5,555 nt of DNA from an uncultured Lachnospiraceae bacterium (GTDB taxonomy: Bacteria; Bacillota_A; Clostridia; Lachnospirales; Lachnospiraceae), in the NCBI GenBank assembly GCA_910585355.1, contig CAJUDN010000049.1, forward strand, positions 17,985-23,539. The letters run 5' to 3'. How positions within the stretch are numbered: the stretch's first letter is position 1; each line of letters begins with the position of its first letter. This document shows positions 1 through 5,544 of the stretch, one piece after another. A program made the translations under genes and the position numbers. Below the pieces are notes generated by a model. That model searched no databases and was not told the DNA's origin. It saw only the letters and a program-made list of their open reading frames with translations.

Positions 1-1406
1 CCGTGCCCCGTTCCATGGTTGAAATCCAGTCCCTGTCTCCAGAGCGGTCCCCTGGCCAGATAGTCCAGATTCATCCCGCGGCAGCCATGCAAAAATTTAG
101 CGTCGGCCAGACGAAGGGCCCCCATGAGGACCAAGGTATAATGAAGCTTCATTTCTTCACTCACAGGGCCCAGAACCAGTGTTCTTGTTACATCAGTGGT
201 TCCCTCCAGATACTGCCCGCCGGAATCCACCAGGTAAAATCCCTTCGCCTCAATCACGGATTCTTCTCCTTTTGCGGCATGGTAATGACACATGGCAGCG
301 TTGGCCCCATAAGCGGAAATGGTCGGAAAACTGGGACAGAGATACCCCTCTATTTCCTTCCTGAATTCCTCCAGCCGTTCTGCCGCCTCTGTCTCCGTAA
401 GAACGCCCTTCGGCGCTTTTTCCTTCATCCAGTAAATAAATTTCGTGAGGGCCGCGCCGTCCTTTACATGGACTTTTCGAAGATTCTCCATCTCCACCGG
501 ATTCTTCACGGCCTTCATCGTGGAGGAAGGGTTCATGGCCTCCACGATACGGTTGCTTTCATGAATACCGGAAAACAGAGCGTAATTTACCTTCCCCGGT
601 TCTAAAAGGATAACGCCTGAACGAATCGCAGACGTTTCTTCATAAATCGCTTCATAGGGCCTTACCTGAACTCCGTTTTCTTCCATATAACCGCTTAATG
701 AACTGTCAAAACGGCTGCTGTTCATGAACAGGCGGATGACGTTTTCTTCTATTATCATATGTGCCGCCGGAAGCACATTTCCGTTTACCGGATCCATACG
801 GATATTTAAAAGCCAGGCAATATCATCCAAACTTGAAAGGATATGATGAGTCGCGCCGCAAACGTTCATTTCCTTACGCAGCCGGCCGATTTTACTTTTT
901 GCATCCTCTCCCGCATACTCCGTTCCAAGAACCCACACCTTTGGCACCGTAAGTTTCGGCCGTTCGCTCCAGATCTCTCCCACAAGGTCATATTGTACGG
1001 ACACAGAAGCATGCTTTTTCTCCAGAATCTTCATAAATGCCCGGCCTGCTTCCGTGTTTACCACACGCCCGTCCATACCGAGGATTCCCCCATCAAGAAG
1101 ATGCTCCTCCAAAAACTCAAAAATAGTGGGAACTCCCTCGCTCCCCATCTGCATCAGCTCCGTATCCTGGCCCCTCAGCTGTTTTTTTGCCTGCACAAAA
1201 TAGCGGCCGTCGGTCCAGAGACCGGAAAAATCCTTCGTGACCACCATGGATCCGGCAGAACCGGTAAAACCGGAAATAAAAGCCCGACAGCCAAAATATG
1301 GTTCCACATCTTCAGAGTCGTGGAAATCAGAGGACGGAATATAGTAGGCGTCCATTCCATGCTGTTCCATCTGCGCCCTGAGTTTCTGCAAACGCTCATT
1401 TGCCAT
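1..1406 (-). CDS. Xaa-Pro aminopeptidase (aminopeptidase P, M24B family), C-terminus cut by window edge
   Basis: A cytosolic metallopeptidase expected to release the N-terminal residue from peptides whose second residue is proline. 468 codons are present before the left edge. The N-terminal creatinase-like domain (about 5-130) carries WTDGRYF at 64-70; a second non-catalytic domain follows to about 300; the pita-bread M24 domain starts near 305. Visible catalytic residues are H374 (AMCHYH), metal ligands D394 (VDSGG) and D405 (TTDVTRT), and H464/H468 in HGTGH. Their spacing (20, 11 and 63 residues) matches the human XPNPEP1 set H395, D415, D426 and H489. The two glutamate ligands and the last 120-130 residues would lie outside the window if it has the usual length near 600. 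This three-domain form is longer than E. coli PepP. There is no signal peptide. The start ATG at 1406 has GGGAGGG 9 nt upstream; an ATG at 1413 is out of frame. It lies 50 nt downstream of asnA with no terminator between, so co-transcription is likely. Confidence 0.95.
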   Translation of the reverse strand, partial: MANERLQKLRAQMEQHGMDAYYIPSSDFHDSEDVEPYFGCRAFISGFTGSAGSMVVTKDFSGLWTDGRYFVQAKKQLRGQDTELMQMGSEGVPTIFEFLEEHLLDGGILGMDGRVVNTEAGRAFMKILEKKHASVSVQYDLVGEIWSERPKLTVPKVWVLGTEYAGEDAKSKIGRLRKEMNVCGATHHILSSLDDIAWLLNIRMDPVNGNVLPAAHMIIEENVIRLFMNSSRFDSSLSGYMEENGVQVRPYEAIYEETSAIRSGVILLEPGKVNYALFSGIHESNRIVEAMNPSSTMKAVKNPVEMENLRKVHVKDGAALTKFIYWMKEKAPKGVLTETEAAERLEEFRKEIEGYLCPSFPTISAYGANAAMCHYHAAKGEESVIEAKGFYLVDSGGQYLEGTTDVTRTLVLGPVSEEMKLHYTLVLMGALRLADAKFLHGCRGMNLDYLARGPLWRQGLDFNHGTGH

Positions 1407-1415
1407 TTTTCATTT

Positions 1416-1422
1416 CCCTCCC
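1416..1422 (-). promoter_or_regulatory. Ribosome binding site of the aminopeptidase gene
   Basis: GGGAGGG on the minus strand, 9 nt before the ATG at 1406. It decides the start in favour of 1406 over the nearby out-of-frame ATG at 1413. The whole 50-nt gap to the asnA stop is otherwise AT-rich and holds no hairpin with a U-tract. Confidence 0.75.
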
Positions 1423-1456
1423 GTTCGTTTTTGTATTTATATCAATTTTTTAGTTT

Positions 1457-2461
1457 TTATAACAGCGGCACTCCTGCCTGCGCTGCCATTGCCAGGACCT
1501 CCTTCGGCCAGATGGAAGCCTGAATTTCACCGATATGAGCCTTTCTTAAAAAGAACATGCAGATTCTTGACTGGCCGATGCCTCCGCCGATAGTATAGGG
1601 AAGTTCCCCCTTTAACAGGGCACGCTGGAAGTCCAGCCGTTCTCTTTCTTCACATCCTGCAAGCTTTAGCTGCTTCTTTAAGGACTCCTCGTCCACACGG
1701 ATTCCCATGGAGCTCAGCTCCAGAGCAATGTCTAAAACCGGATAATACACAATGATATCTCCGTTTAATTCCCAGTCGTCATAGTCCGGCGCACGGCCGT
1801 CGTGGCGTTTGCCGGAATTTAAGGTCTTTCCGATCTGCTCAATGAAAACAGCGCCGTGAAGCCGTGAAGCCTCATATTCTCTCTCCTTCGGCGTCAGGTC
1901 CGGATACCTGTCCTCAAGGGCCTGGGAGGTAATAAATTCAATGTGATCTGGCAGCACATGGCCAATATAATCATATTCATAGGCCATATAGTCCTCCGTA
2001 ATTTTCAGTGTCTTATACACGGCTCTCACCGTATGTTCCAGAGTTTCCCTGGTCCGTTCCTCCTTAAGAATTACCTTCTCCCAGTCCCACTGGTCCACAT
2101 AAATGGAATGGATGTTATCGGTATCCTCATCCCGGCGGATGGCGTTCATATCCGTGTAAAGTCCCTCCCCCGGCTTAAATCCATACTGTTTTAAAGCATA
2201 ACGTTTCCACTTGGCCAGAGAATGGACGATCTCTGCCTGACGGCTACCTTCCTTAATATCAAACCCCACCGGACGCTCCACTCCATTTAAATTATCATTT
2301 AAGCCCGATTCCGGAGTGACAATTAAGGGAGCCGACACGCGGGTTAAATTTAACTGTTTGGTCAGCTCCTTCTGAAAAAAATCCTTTACAATCTTTATGG
2401 CAATCTGTGTTTCCCGCAGATCAATCTGCGGCTTGTAGCCCTCTGGTATAAAAAAATCCAT
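1457..2461 (-). CDS. asnA: Aspartate-ammonia ligase (asparagine synthetase A)
   Basis: Makes asparagine from aspartate, ammonia and ATP (giving AMP and pyrophosphate) in the cytosol, using a class II aminoacyl-tRNA-synthetase-like fold. The protein has 334 residues against 330 for E. coli AsnA and is collinear with it. Visible signatures are DNLNG (56-60, with D56 matching the E. coli active-site D46), HSLAKWKR (80-87), GEGLYT (98-103), YVDQWDWE (121-128), RHDGRAPDYDDW (219-230), ELSSMGIRVD (248-257) and the motif-3-like GGGIGQSR (292-299). The start is the ATG at 2461, with AGGAAGG 9 nt upstream and the family-typical N-terminus that follows it. The reading frame stays open upstream to an ATG at 2560, but that 33-residue extension is Arg-rich, has no ribosome binding site and covers the structured leader, so it is rejected. 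It is the first gene of a probable asnA-aminopeptidase unit. All recognised key residues are intact. Confidence 0.97.
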   Translation of the reverse strand: MDFFIPEGYKPQIDLRETQIAIKIVKDFFQKELTKQLNLTRVSAPLIVTPESGLNDNLNGVERPVGFDIKEGSRQAEIVHSLAKWKRYALKQYGFKPGEGLYTDMNAIRRDEDTDNIHSIYVDQWDWEKVILKEERTRETLEHTVRAVYKTLKITEDYMAYEYDYIGHVLPDHIEFITSQALEDRYPDLTPKEREYEASRLHGAVFIEQIGKTLNSGKRHDGRAPDYDDWELNGDIIVYYPVLDIALELSSMGIRVDEESLKKQLKLAGCEERERLDFQRALLKGELPYTIGGGIGQSRICMFFLRKAHIGEIQASIWPKEVLAMAAQAGVPLL

Positions 2462-2470
2462 ATTTCTATT

Positions 2471-2477
2471 CCTTCCT
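2471..2477 (-). promoter_or_regulatory. Ribosome binding site of asnA
   Basis: AGGAAGG on the minus strand, 9 nt before the ATG at 2461. This site fixes the asnA start at 2461 rather than at the longer in-frame ATG at 2560. It lies 10 nt after the foot of the 2488-2509 hairpin. Confidence 0.8.
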
Positions 2478-2487
2478 GTCTCTTCTG

Positions 2488-2509
2488 GCCGCGGGGATAG
2501 TACCGCGGC
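2488..2509 (-). other. GC-rich stem-loop just upstream of the asnA ribosome binding site
   Basis: On the minus strand GCCGCGG and CCGCGGC form a perfect 7-bp stem around an 8-nt loop (TACTATCC). No U-tract follows, so it is not an intrinsic terminator. Its 5' arm can instead pair with CGCGGC at 2528-2533 (loop of 18 nt), so two exclusive structures are possible. Whether either affects translation of asnA is inference. Confidence 0.5.
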
Positions 2510-2543
2510 GAAAAGGGAAATGTTTCTGCCGCGAATACGTGAA

Positions 2544-2588
2544 CGCACACCCGCCCGCATTTGGCGCGAGTGTGCGCGAAAGCGCGCA
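2544..2588 (-). other. Two overlapping, mutually exclusive hairpins at the start of the asnA leader
   Basis: The first hairpin (2573-2588) pairs TGCGCG with CGCGCA around a CTTT loop. The second (2544-2576) pairs CGCACAC with GTGTGCG (7 bp) and has an inner CGCC/GGCG stem. They share the four bases at 2573-2576, so they cannot both form in full. The segment is unusually rich in alternating G and C compared with the AT-rich DNA just upstream. I see no conserved riboswitch or T-box core in it. Confidence 0.45.
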
Positions 2589-2597
2589 TTTATTTAC

Positions 2598-2621
2598 AGT
2601 ATAGCATTCTTTCCATCAAAA
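2598..2621 (-). promoter_or_regulatory. Probable asnA promoter
   Basis: An extended -10, TGCTATACT, has its hexamer TATACT at 2598-2603. The -35 region is weaker: TTTCTT or TTCTTT lies 17 or 16 bp upstream (about 2620-2626) in a pyrimidine-rich run. The expected start of transcription is near 2591, giving a leader of about 130 nt before asnA. The TG motif before the -10 may compensate for the poor -35. Confidence 0.55.
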
Positions 2622-2796
2622 AGAAAGAACAAAGAACAATTAAAACGTAACCGTTCCGCCTTGCATCTTCTTGTTGGCGTACCGGGGACAAGAAACACGC
2701 GGCGTCTGCCTAATGAAAATTCCGAATGAAAATGCTTACGAAAACAAGCTTTCCGCGCATATTTTACTCGAAATTTTCAAAAACTGAACTGGAATG
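2604..2796. other. Intergenic region between the permease gene and the asnA promoter
   Basis: No gene is supported here. It contains an inverted repeat at 2668-2694 (TTCTTGT and ACAAGAA, 13-nt spacer) and a short imperfect tandem repeat on the plus strand (AATGAAAAT at 2712-2720 and 2725-2733). Downstream of the permease stop at 2797 there is only a weak bulged stem near 2732-2754 (GAAAGCTT with AAGC-TTTC) without a convincing U-run, so no clear terminator for the transporter operon was found. Confidence 0.5.
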
Positions 2797-3450
2797 TTAA
2801 AACTCTTTCTTATTCATAATGGCAATACTGATTTTCAGGGAAATAAGAAACCCCATAATCGCGGTTAAAAATATTACTGCGATAAACTTTCCCATGCTCA
2901 CTGCCAATAAACGATTCCATACAGAAACCAAATCCACATGGAATACTCCGGCAATCCTGACTGCGGCAAAAGATACGGCAAACAATAAGCTGACTGCTCC
3001 AATCATTGCAATCCTGCTTTTTTCTCCGCCGAATCTGAACTGGAAAGGAAGCATGACGGCCAGCAGAATCATCAGTGCCGGCAGCACCGGCAAAGCGATC
3101 ATCACCGTATCCCTTACCATAACTGTGTTTTTTAACACCCCGGCAATACCGGCGGCAACCGTGGCAAAAAGCCAGGAAACGCCGCCGGCAATAAGCCCAA
3201 ATTGATATTTTTCCACAGTATAGCCCTTTCTGCTGATGGGAAGGGAAAACAGGAAGGCGTTCCCGTTATCAAACTCGTCGTAGCTGATCGTGCTCAGAGT
3301 AAATAAAGAGCCCGCAAACGTCATATACCCAATGATAAATGACGGCTCTTCCATAAATATGGCCATCCCGACTGCTATTGCGGCAATAACAGCAAAGAAA
3401 TTTCTCTGGCCTTTCATCAATTTAAAATCTTTCACCAGCATACCTTTCAT
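2797..3450 (-). CDS. ABC-2 type transporter permease
   Basis: Membrane subunit of an ABC transporter that partners the ATPase encoded immediately upstream. 217 residues with six predicted membrane segments at about 17-33, 37-57, 83-106, 115-137, 146-171 and 187-211, and a basic N-terminus (MKGMLVKDFKLMKGQR) expected in the cytosol. Between helices 2 and 3 the segment SYDEFDNGNAFLFSLPISRKGYTVEKY (57-82 region) resembles the cytoplasmic loop of the ABC2_membrane_5-type permeases (compare SYDE...SLPVSRK in relatives). The start ATG at 3450 overlaps the ATPase stop as ATGA, and AAAGGAGAG lies 5 nt upstream inside the ATPase gene, which indicates translational coupling. It is the last gene of the gntR-ATPase-permease operon. 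The transported substrate cannot be inferred; relatives in similar operons are implicated in export or antimicrobial-peptide resistance. Confidence 0.88.
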   Translation of the reverse strand: MKGMLVKDFKLMKGQRNFFAVIAAIAVGMAIFMEEPSFIIGYMTFAGSLFTLSTISYDEFDNGNAFLFSLPISRKGYTVEKYQFGLIAGGVSWLFATVAAGIAGVLKNTVMVRDTVMIALPVLPALMILLAVMLPFQFRFGGEKSRIAMIGAVSLLFAVSFAAVRIAGVFHVDLVSVWNRLLAVSMGKFIAVIFLTAIMGFLISLKISIAIMNKKEF

Positions 3451-4298
3451 ACTTTCTCTCCTTTAATCATCAATGTAAGGATTCCGTCAATATTGCCCTT
3501 TTCCACCACGATTTCAGGGTAATTTTCCATGTAGTATTGTTTCTGGTCTGTCAAACAGCGATATCCGTAGCTCTCCCTCTGGGAACGTAAAATGAACTGC
3601 TTGTCCAGGCCGGCATACTGCTTTGTATCGGCTTTTAATATCCCATAATCGCTCAAAAGGACATCCGTATCTTCATGCATGATGATTTTTCCTTGTTCTA
3701 TCATATAAATATCATCACACAGAGTTTCCAGATCACCTGAAATATGAGAACTGATCAGAATTGAGCGCTCTTCATCCCTCTCCATAAACTCTCTTAACAG
3801 TTCCAGTAGTTCATCCCTCGCGATAACATCCAAGCCTGCCGTCGGCTCGTCAAGAATCAGCAGTCTGGCATCGTGAGAAATTGCCGCTAAAACTTTCAGC
3901 TTGGCTTTCATACCTGTTGAAAACTCTTTTATTTTTTTGCTTCGGGGCAGTTCCAGTTTCTGCAGCTGCCGGACAAAAAACGCTTTATCAAAGCTTTCAT
4001 AAAGATGTTCCAGAACAGGAATGATGTCATTGACGGTCAGATACCCGCTAAATCCGGAATCGGACAGGGCAACGCCCAAATTCTGCCTGTCTTTGGCTTG
4101 AAACTCCTGTATATCTTTTCCGAGTATACAGACCGTTCCTCCATCAATAGAAATCAGACCCAGGACTGCCTTAAATACCGTACTTTTTCCGGCGCCGTTT
4201 TGACCGATCAAACCTGTGATACGGCCCTTCATAACTTCCAGAGAACAGTCCAGGGAAAAATTTTCATAATTTTTTTTCAAATGTTCAACTTTTAACAT
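3447..4298 (-). CDS. ABC transporter ATP-binding protein (ABC-2 exporter ATPase)
   Basis: The ATPase that powers the adjacent permease at the cytoplasmic face of the membrane. 283 residues: Walker A GQNGAGKST (32-40), ABC signature region FSTGMKAKL (126-134), Walker B RLLILDE (145-151), D-loop AGLD (154-157) and H-loop SSHIS with H185. About 80 residues follow the nucleotide-binding core as an accessory C-terminal region. The signature is FSTGM rather than LSGGQ, and the usual Q-loop glutamine is not evident in the segment ALSDSGF (77-83); similar variation is known in YtrB/BcrA-like exporters of this class. The start ATG at 4298 has GGAGAGG 5 nt upstream. It lies between the GntR gene (47-nt gap with a stem-loop) and the permease (ATGA overlap). 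The nearest role is a drug, peptide or envelope-stress exporter under GntR control, but the substrate is unknown. Confidence 0.93.
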   Translation of the reverse strand: MLKVEHLKKNYENFSLDCSLEVMKGRITGLIGQNGAGKSTVFKAVLGLISIDGGTVCILGKDIQEFQAKDRQNLGVALSDSGFSGYLTVNDIIPVLEHLYESFDKAFFVRQLQKLELPRSKKIKEFSTGMKAKLKVLAAISHDARLLILDEPTAGLDVIARDELLELLREFMERDEERSILISSHISGDLETLCDDIYMIEQGKIIMHEDTDVLLSDYGILKADTKQYAGLDKQFILRSQRESYGYRCLTDQKQYYMENYPEIVVEKGNIDGILTLMIKGEKV

Positions 4299-4318
4299 AA
4301 TCGCCTCTCCAAAATCAG

Positions 4319-4349
4319 GTAACCGTTCTGCATTGGGCCAGACGGTTAC
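4319..4349 (-). other. Stem-loop spanning the gntR stop codon, between regulator and transporter genes
   Basis: GTAACCGT (4319-4326) and ACGGTTAC (4342-4349) form 8 bp, continued by CTG/CAG after one bulged base, giving 11 bp around an 8-nt loop. The gntR stop codon (4346-4348) lies within one arm. The sequence after the stem on the transcript contains only four consecutive U residues, so it is a poor terminator. It may set the ratio of repressor to transporter through attenuation, RNA stability or ribosome occupancy at the stop codon; this is inference. Confidence 0.5.
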
Positions 4350-4711
4350 AGAATCAGCTCAAACAAGCTTCTGATATCTTCATCGCTTATTCCATATCTC
4401 CTGCCTTTTTGGATTGCCATTTCCAAATCAGCCTCCACCTCTTTTTTCTGCTCCTCCAGCAAAAGCTCCGGATTTACAGCCGCTACATATGTTCCCTTCC
4501 CATGAACTGTGATTGCGAATCCTTCATTTTCTAAACTGTCATATGCCTTTTTGACAGTCAGGGCGCTGATTTTAAGCTCTCTTGACAGTGTGCGGACAGA
4601 TGGCAGAATATCATTTTCTTTCAGTGTTCCATTACGAATCAGTAACTTTATCTGATCTGCAATCTGTTCATAAATAGGAACCATGAGGGAACTGTTTACT
4701 ATGATTTTCAT
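4346..4711 (-). CDS. GntR family transcriptional regulator (YtrA-like)
   Basis: A DNA-binding repressor probably controlling its own operon and the ABC transporter downstream. 121 residues. The winged helix-turn-helix spans about 10-75: PIYEQIADQIK, then ILPSVRTLSRELKISALTVKKAYDSLE as the helix-turn-helix, then the wing GFAITVHGKGTYV. Only a short helical tail (about 80-121) follows, which is typical of the small YtrA subfamily that lacks a large effector-binding domain. The start is the ATG at 4711, with GGAG 9 nt upstream; a second AGGAG only 2 nt from the ATG is too close. An in-frame GTG at 4756 is rejected because it lies upstream of the -10 box of the promoter. YtrA-type repressors are commonly linked to ABC transporters induced by cell-wall-active compounds, which fits this neighbourhood; the inducer is unknown. 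Confidence 0.93.
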   Translation of the reverse strand: MKIIVNSSLMVPIYEQIADQIKLLIRNGTLKENDILPSVRTLSRELKISALTVKKAYDSLENEGFAITVHGKGTYVAAVNPELLLEEQKKEVEADLEMAIQKGRRYGISDEDIRSLFELIL

Positions 4712-4741
4712 CTCTCCTATCTCCCCCTCTCTTCGCAAAAC

Positions 4742-4770
4742 AGTATACAACAGCACAGAACAGTTGTCAA
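4742..4770 (-). promoter_or_regulatory. Strong promoter of the gntR-ABC transporter operon
   Basis: On the minus strand TTGACA (4765-4770) and TATACT (4742-4747) are separated by exactly 17 bp. This is one mismatch from the full vegetative sigma-factor consensus. Transcription should begin near 4735, leaving a leader of about 25 nt that contains the ribosome binding site. Such a strong promoter is expected to be held down by a repressor. Confidence 0.85.
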
Positions 4771-4779
4771 GTGTTGTAT
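4745..4779. promoter_or_regulatory. Inverted repeat across the gntR promoter, probable GntR operator
   Basis: ATACAACA (4745-4752) and TGTTGTAT (4772-4779) are perfect 8-bp arms separated by 19 bp. One arm covers the -10 box and the other lies just upstream of the -35. A further half-site-like GTTGT at 4763-4767 is exactly 10 bp from GTTGT at 4773-4777, placing both on one DNA face. Long-spaced inverted repeats are typical of YtrA-like operators; assignment to this GntR protein is inferred from position. Confidence 0.6.
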
Positions 4780-4841
4780 GGTGTTTATTCAGTTAACCCG
4801 TAACTATTCAGCCTTATGAAGATTCTAAATTTACAATTCAA

Positions 4842-4868
4842 CCGGACATGATTCCACTTCATGTCCGG
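4842..4868. repeat. Perfect 10-bp inverted repeat in the divergent intergenic region
   Basis: CCGGACATGA (4842-4851) and TCATGTCCGG (4859-4868) enclose a 7-bp spacer. No U-tract follows on either strand, so it does not look like an intrinsic terminator. It lies 38 bp upstream of the plus-strand gene at 4907, beside or over its likely -35 region, which would suit an operator. A role as an RNA hairpin or unrelated small palindrome is also possible. Confidence 0.6.
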
Positions 4869-4873
4869 CTGTA

Positions 4874-4884
4874 TATGATACAAT
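4874..4884 (+). promoter_or_regulatory. Possible -10 region for the gene at 4907
   Basis: Two overlapping candidates, TATGAT (4874-4879) and TACAAT (4879-4884, preceded by TGA as an extended -10), lie 20-30 nt before the ATG. Neither has a good -35 hexamer; the expected location falls within the 4842-4868 inverted repeat. The leader would be very short but still include the ribosome binding site. Confidence 0.35.
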
Positions 4885-4896
4885 AACCTGATTTTC

Positions 4897-4901
4897 GGAG
4901 G
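4897..4901 (+). promoter_or_regulatory. Ribosome binding site of the gene at 4907
   Basis: GGAGG lies 5 nt before the ATG at 4907 and supports that start. Confidence 0.75.
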
Positions 4902-4906
4902 CTTCT

Positions 4907-5404
4907 ATGACTTTTTATACACCAACTGTCGGTATTATTACCAACATCGACTATCAGAGCGGAAGCTCTTTTTCATCCGGCGGCTGCTCCGTTTTATTTT
5001 CGGTACAGAGTGAGGACCAGGGACAAATCCAGGTTTCTCTTCCAGCCAACGCCTATGTTTTGAATCTCCACCAATTTAGAATCGGCGACCGTGCCACCTT
5101 CTTTTATAGCACCAACGCGCCGATGCCGTTAATCTATCCTCCCAGATACCAGGCTGTGGCTGCCGCTTATACGCCCCACGGCACCACTGCCGCTCTGGAT
5201 GTCTTCAACGAAATGCTCACAAATACCGACGGCACCCTGACGTTAACTCCAACCTGGAACACCCCCGTTACTCTTCCCAACGGCCAGGCCTACGCCAATG
5301 ATCCCGGCGGACATCTTCTTCTTGCCACCTACTCTGCCACCACCAGAAGTATTCCCGCTCAGGCAATCCCCGAACAGGTGGTGGTATTCTGCCCGGGGAC
5401 TTAA
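4907..5404 (+). CDS. Conserved hypothetical protein of unknown function, 165 residues
   Basis: I do not recognise a named family. The protein has no signal peptide, no membrane segment and looks mostly beta-stranded. The N-terminal part (about 5-66) alternates hydrophobic strands (VGIITNIDY, CSVLFSVQ, IQVSLPANAYVL) and could be a small beta-barrel. It leads to the striking APMPLIYPPRYQAV (71-84). A middle, Thr/Asn-rich segment contains TLPNGQAY (122-129), and the C-terminus carries LLLATYSATTRSIPAQ (137-152) and PEQVVVF (155-161). Cysteines are at 27 and 162 only. I recall APVPLIYPPQY- and TRSIPAQ-like strings in uncharacterised clostridial proteins, but could not verify this. It has a good ribosome binding site, balanced codon use and a clean stop, so it is very likely a real gene. 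It is divergent from the GntR operon and possibly first in a plus-strand unit continuing at 5545. Confidence 0.85.
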   Translation: MTFYTPTVGIITNIDYQSGSSFSSGGCSVLFSVQSEDQGQIQVSLPANAYVLNLHQFRIGDRATFFYSTNAPMPLIYPPRYQAVAAAYTPHGTTAALDVFNEMLTNTDGTLTLTPTWNTPVTLPNGQAYANDPGGHLLLATYSATTRSIPAQAIPEQVVVFCPGT

Positions 5405-5440
5405 TAGGCCGCAGACGGTCCGGCATCAGGATCCCATCCC

Positions 5441-5461
5441 CCCGGCGCTCCTGCAGCCGGG
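5441..5461. other. GC-rich hairpin downstream of the hypothetical gene
   Basis: CCCGGC (5441-5446) and GCCGGG (5456-5461) form a 6-bp stem with a 9-nt loop, 36 nt after the stop at 5404. No U-run follows, so termination here is doubtful. A second small stem, TGCCTG/CAGGCA with a CCAT loop, lies at 5505-5520. Confidence 0.3.
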
Positions 5462-5544
5462 AGTATTCGGAATCCGGCCCATGGGTCTGCTTTCACAGTT
5501 CCCATGCCTGCCATCAGGCACCACCATGAATGAAAGGGTTTCCT

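Noticed and set aside
3..605. Plus-strand open frames over the aminopeptidase gene (3-605 and 843-1523)
   Set aside because: They are antisense to a gene with intact M24 motifs, lack ribosome binding sites and have no recognisable protein features.
2488..2513. T-box-like string GTACCGCGG on the plus strand upstream of asnA
   Set aside because: It resembles part of the T-box core but is on the strand opposite to asnA, lacks the preceding GGGTGG bases, and no plus-strand gene lies downstream. It is explained by the local GC-rich hairpin.
2462..2560. In-frame N-terminal extension of asnA from an ATG at 2560
   Set aside because: No ribosome binding site, Arg-rich sequence unlike AsnA, and it covers the leader hairpins; the ATG at 2461 has a good site and the family N-terminus.
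2395..2589. Minus-strand 64-residue open frame starting at 2589 as a leader peptide
   Set aside because: It overlaps asnA in another frame, has no ribosome binding site and shows no run of asparagine codons expected for attenuation.
2647..2656. GTAACCGTTC shared with 4319-4328, as a common operator for asnA and the transporter operon
   Set aside because: A 10-base match between two places in a window of this size is expected by chance, and the second arm of the inverted repeat is missing at 2647.
4712..4756. Longer GntR protein starting from a GTG at 4756
   Set aside because: The GTG lies upstream of the -10 box, so it would not be in the transcript from the strong promoter, and the family N-terminus begins at the ATG at 4711.
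4787..4811. Short repeats AGTTA/TAACT (4791-4805) flanked by two ATTCAG copies
   Set aside because: Arms of five bases and a six-base direct repeat are too short to separate from chance in AT-rich intergenic DNA.
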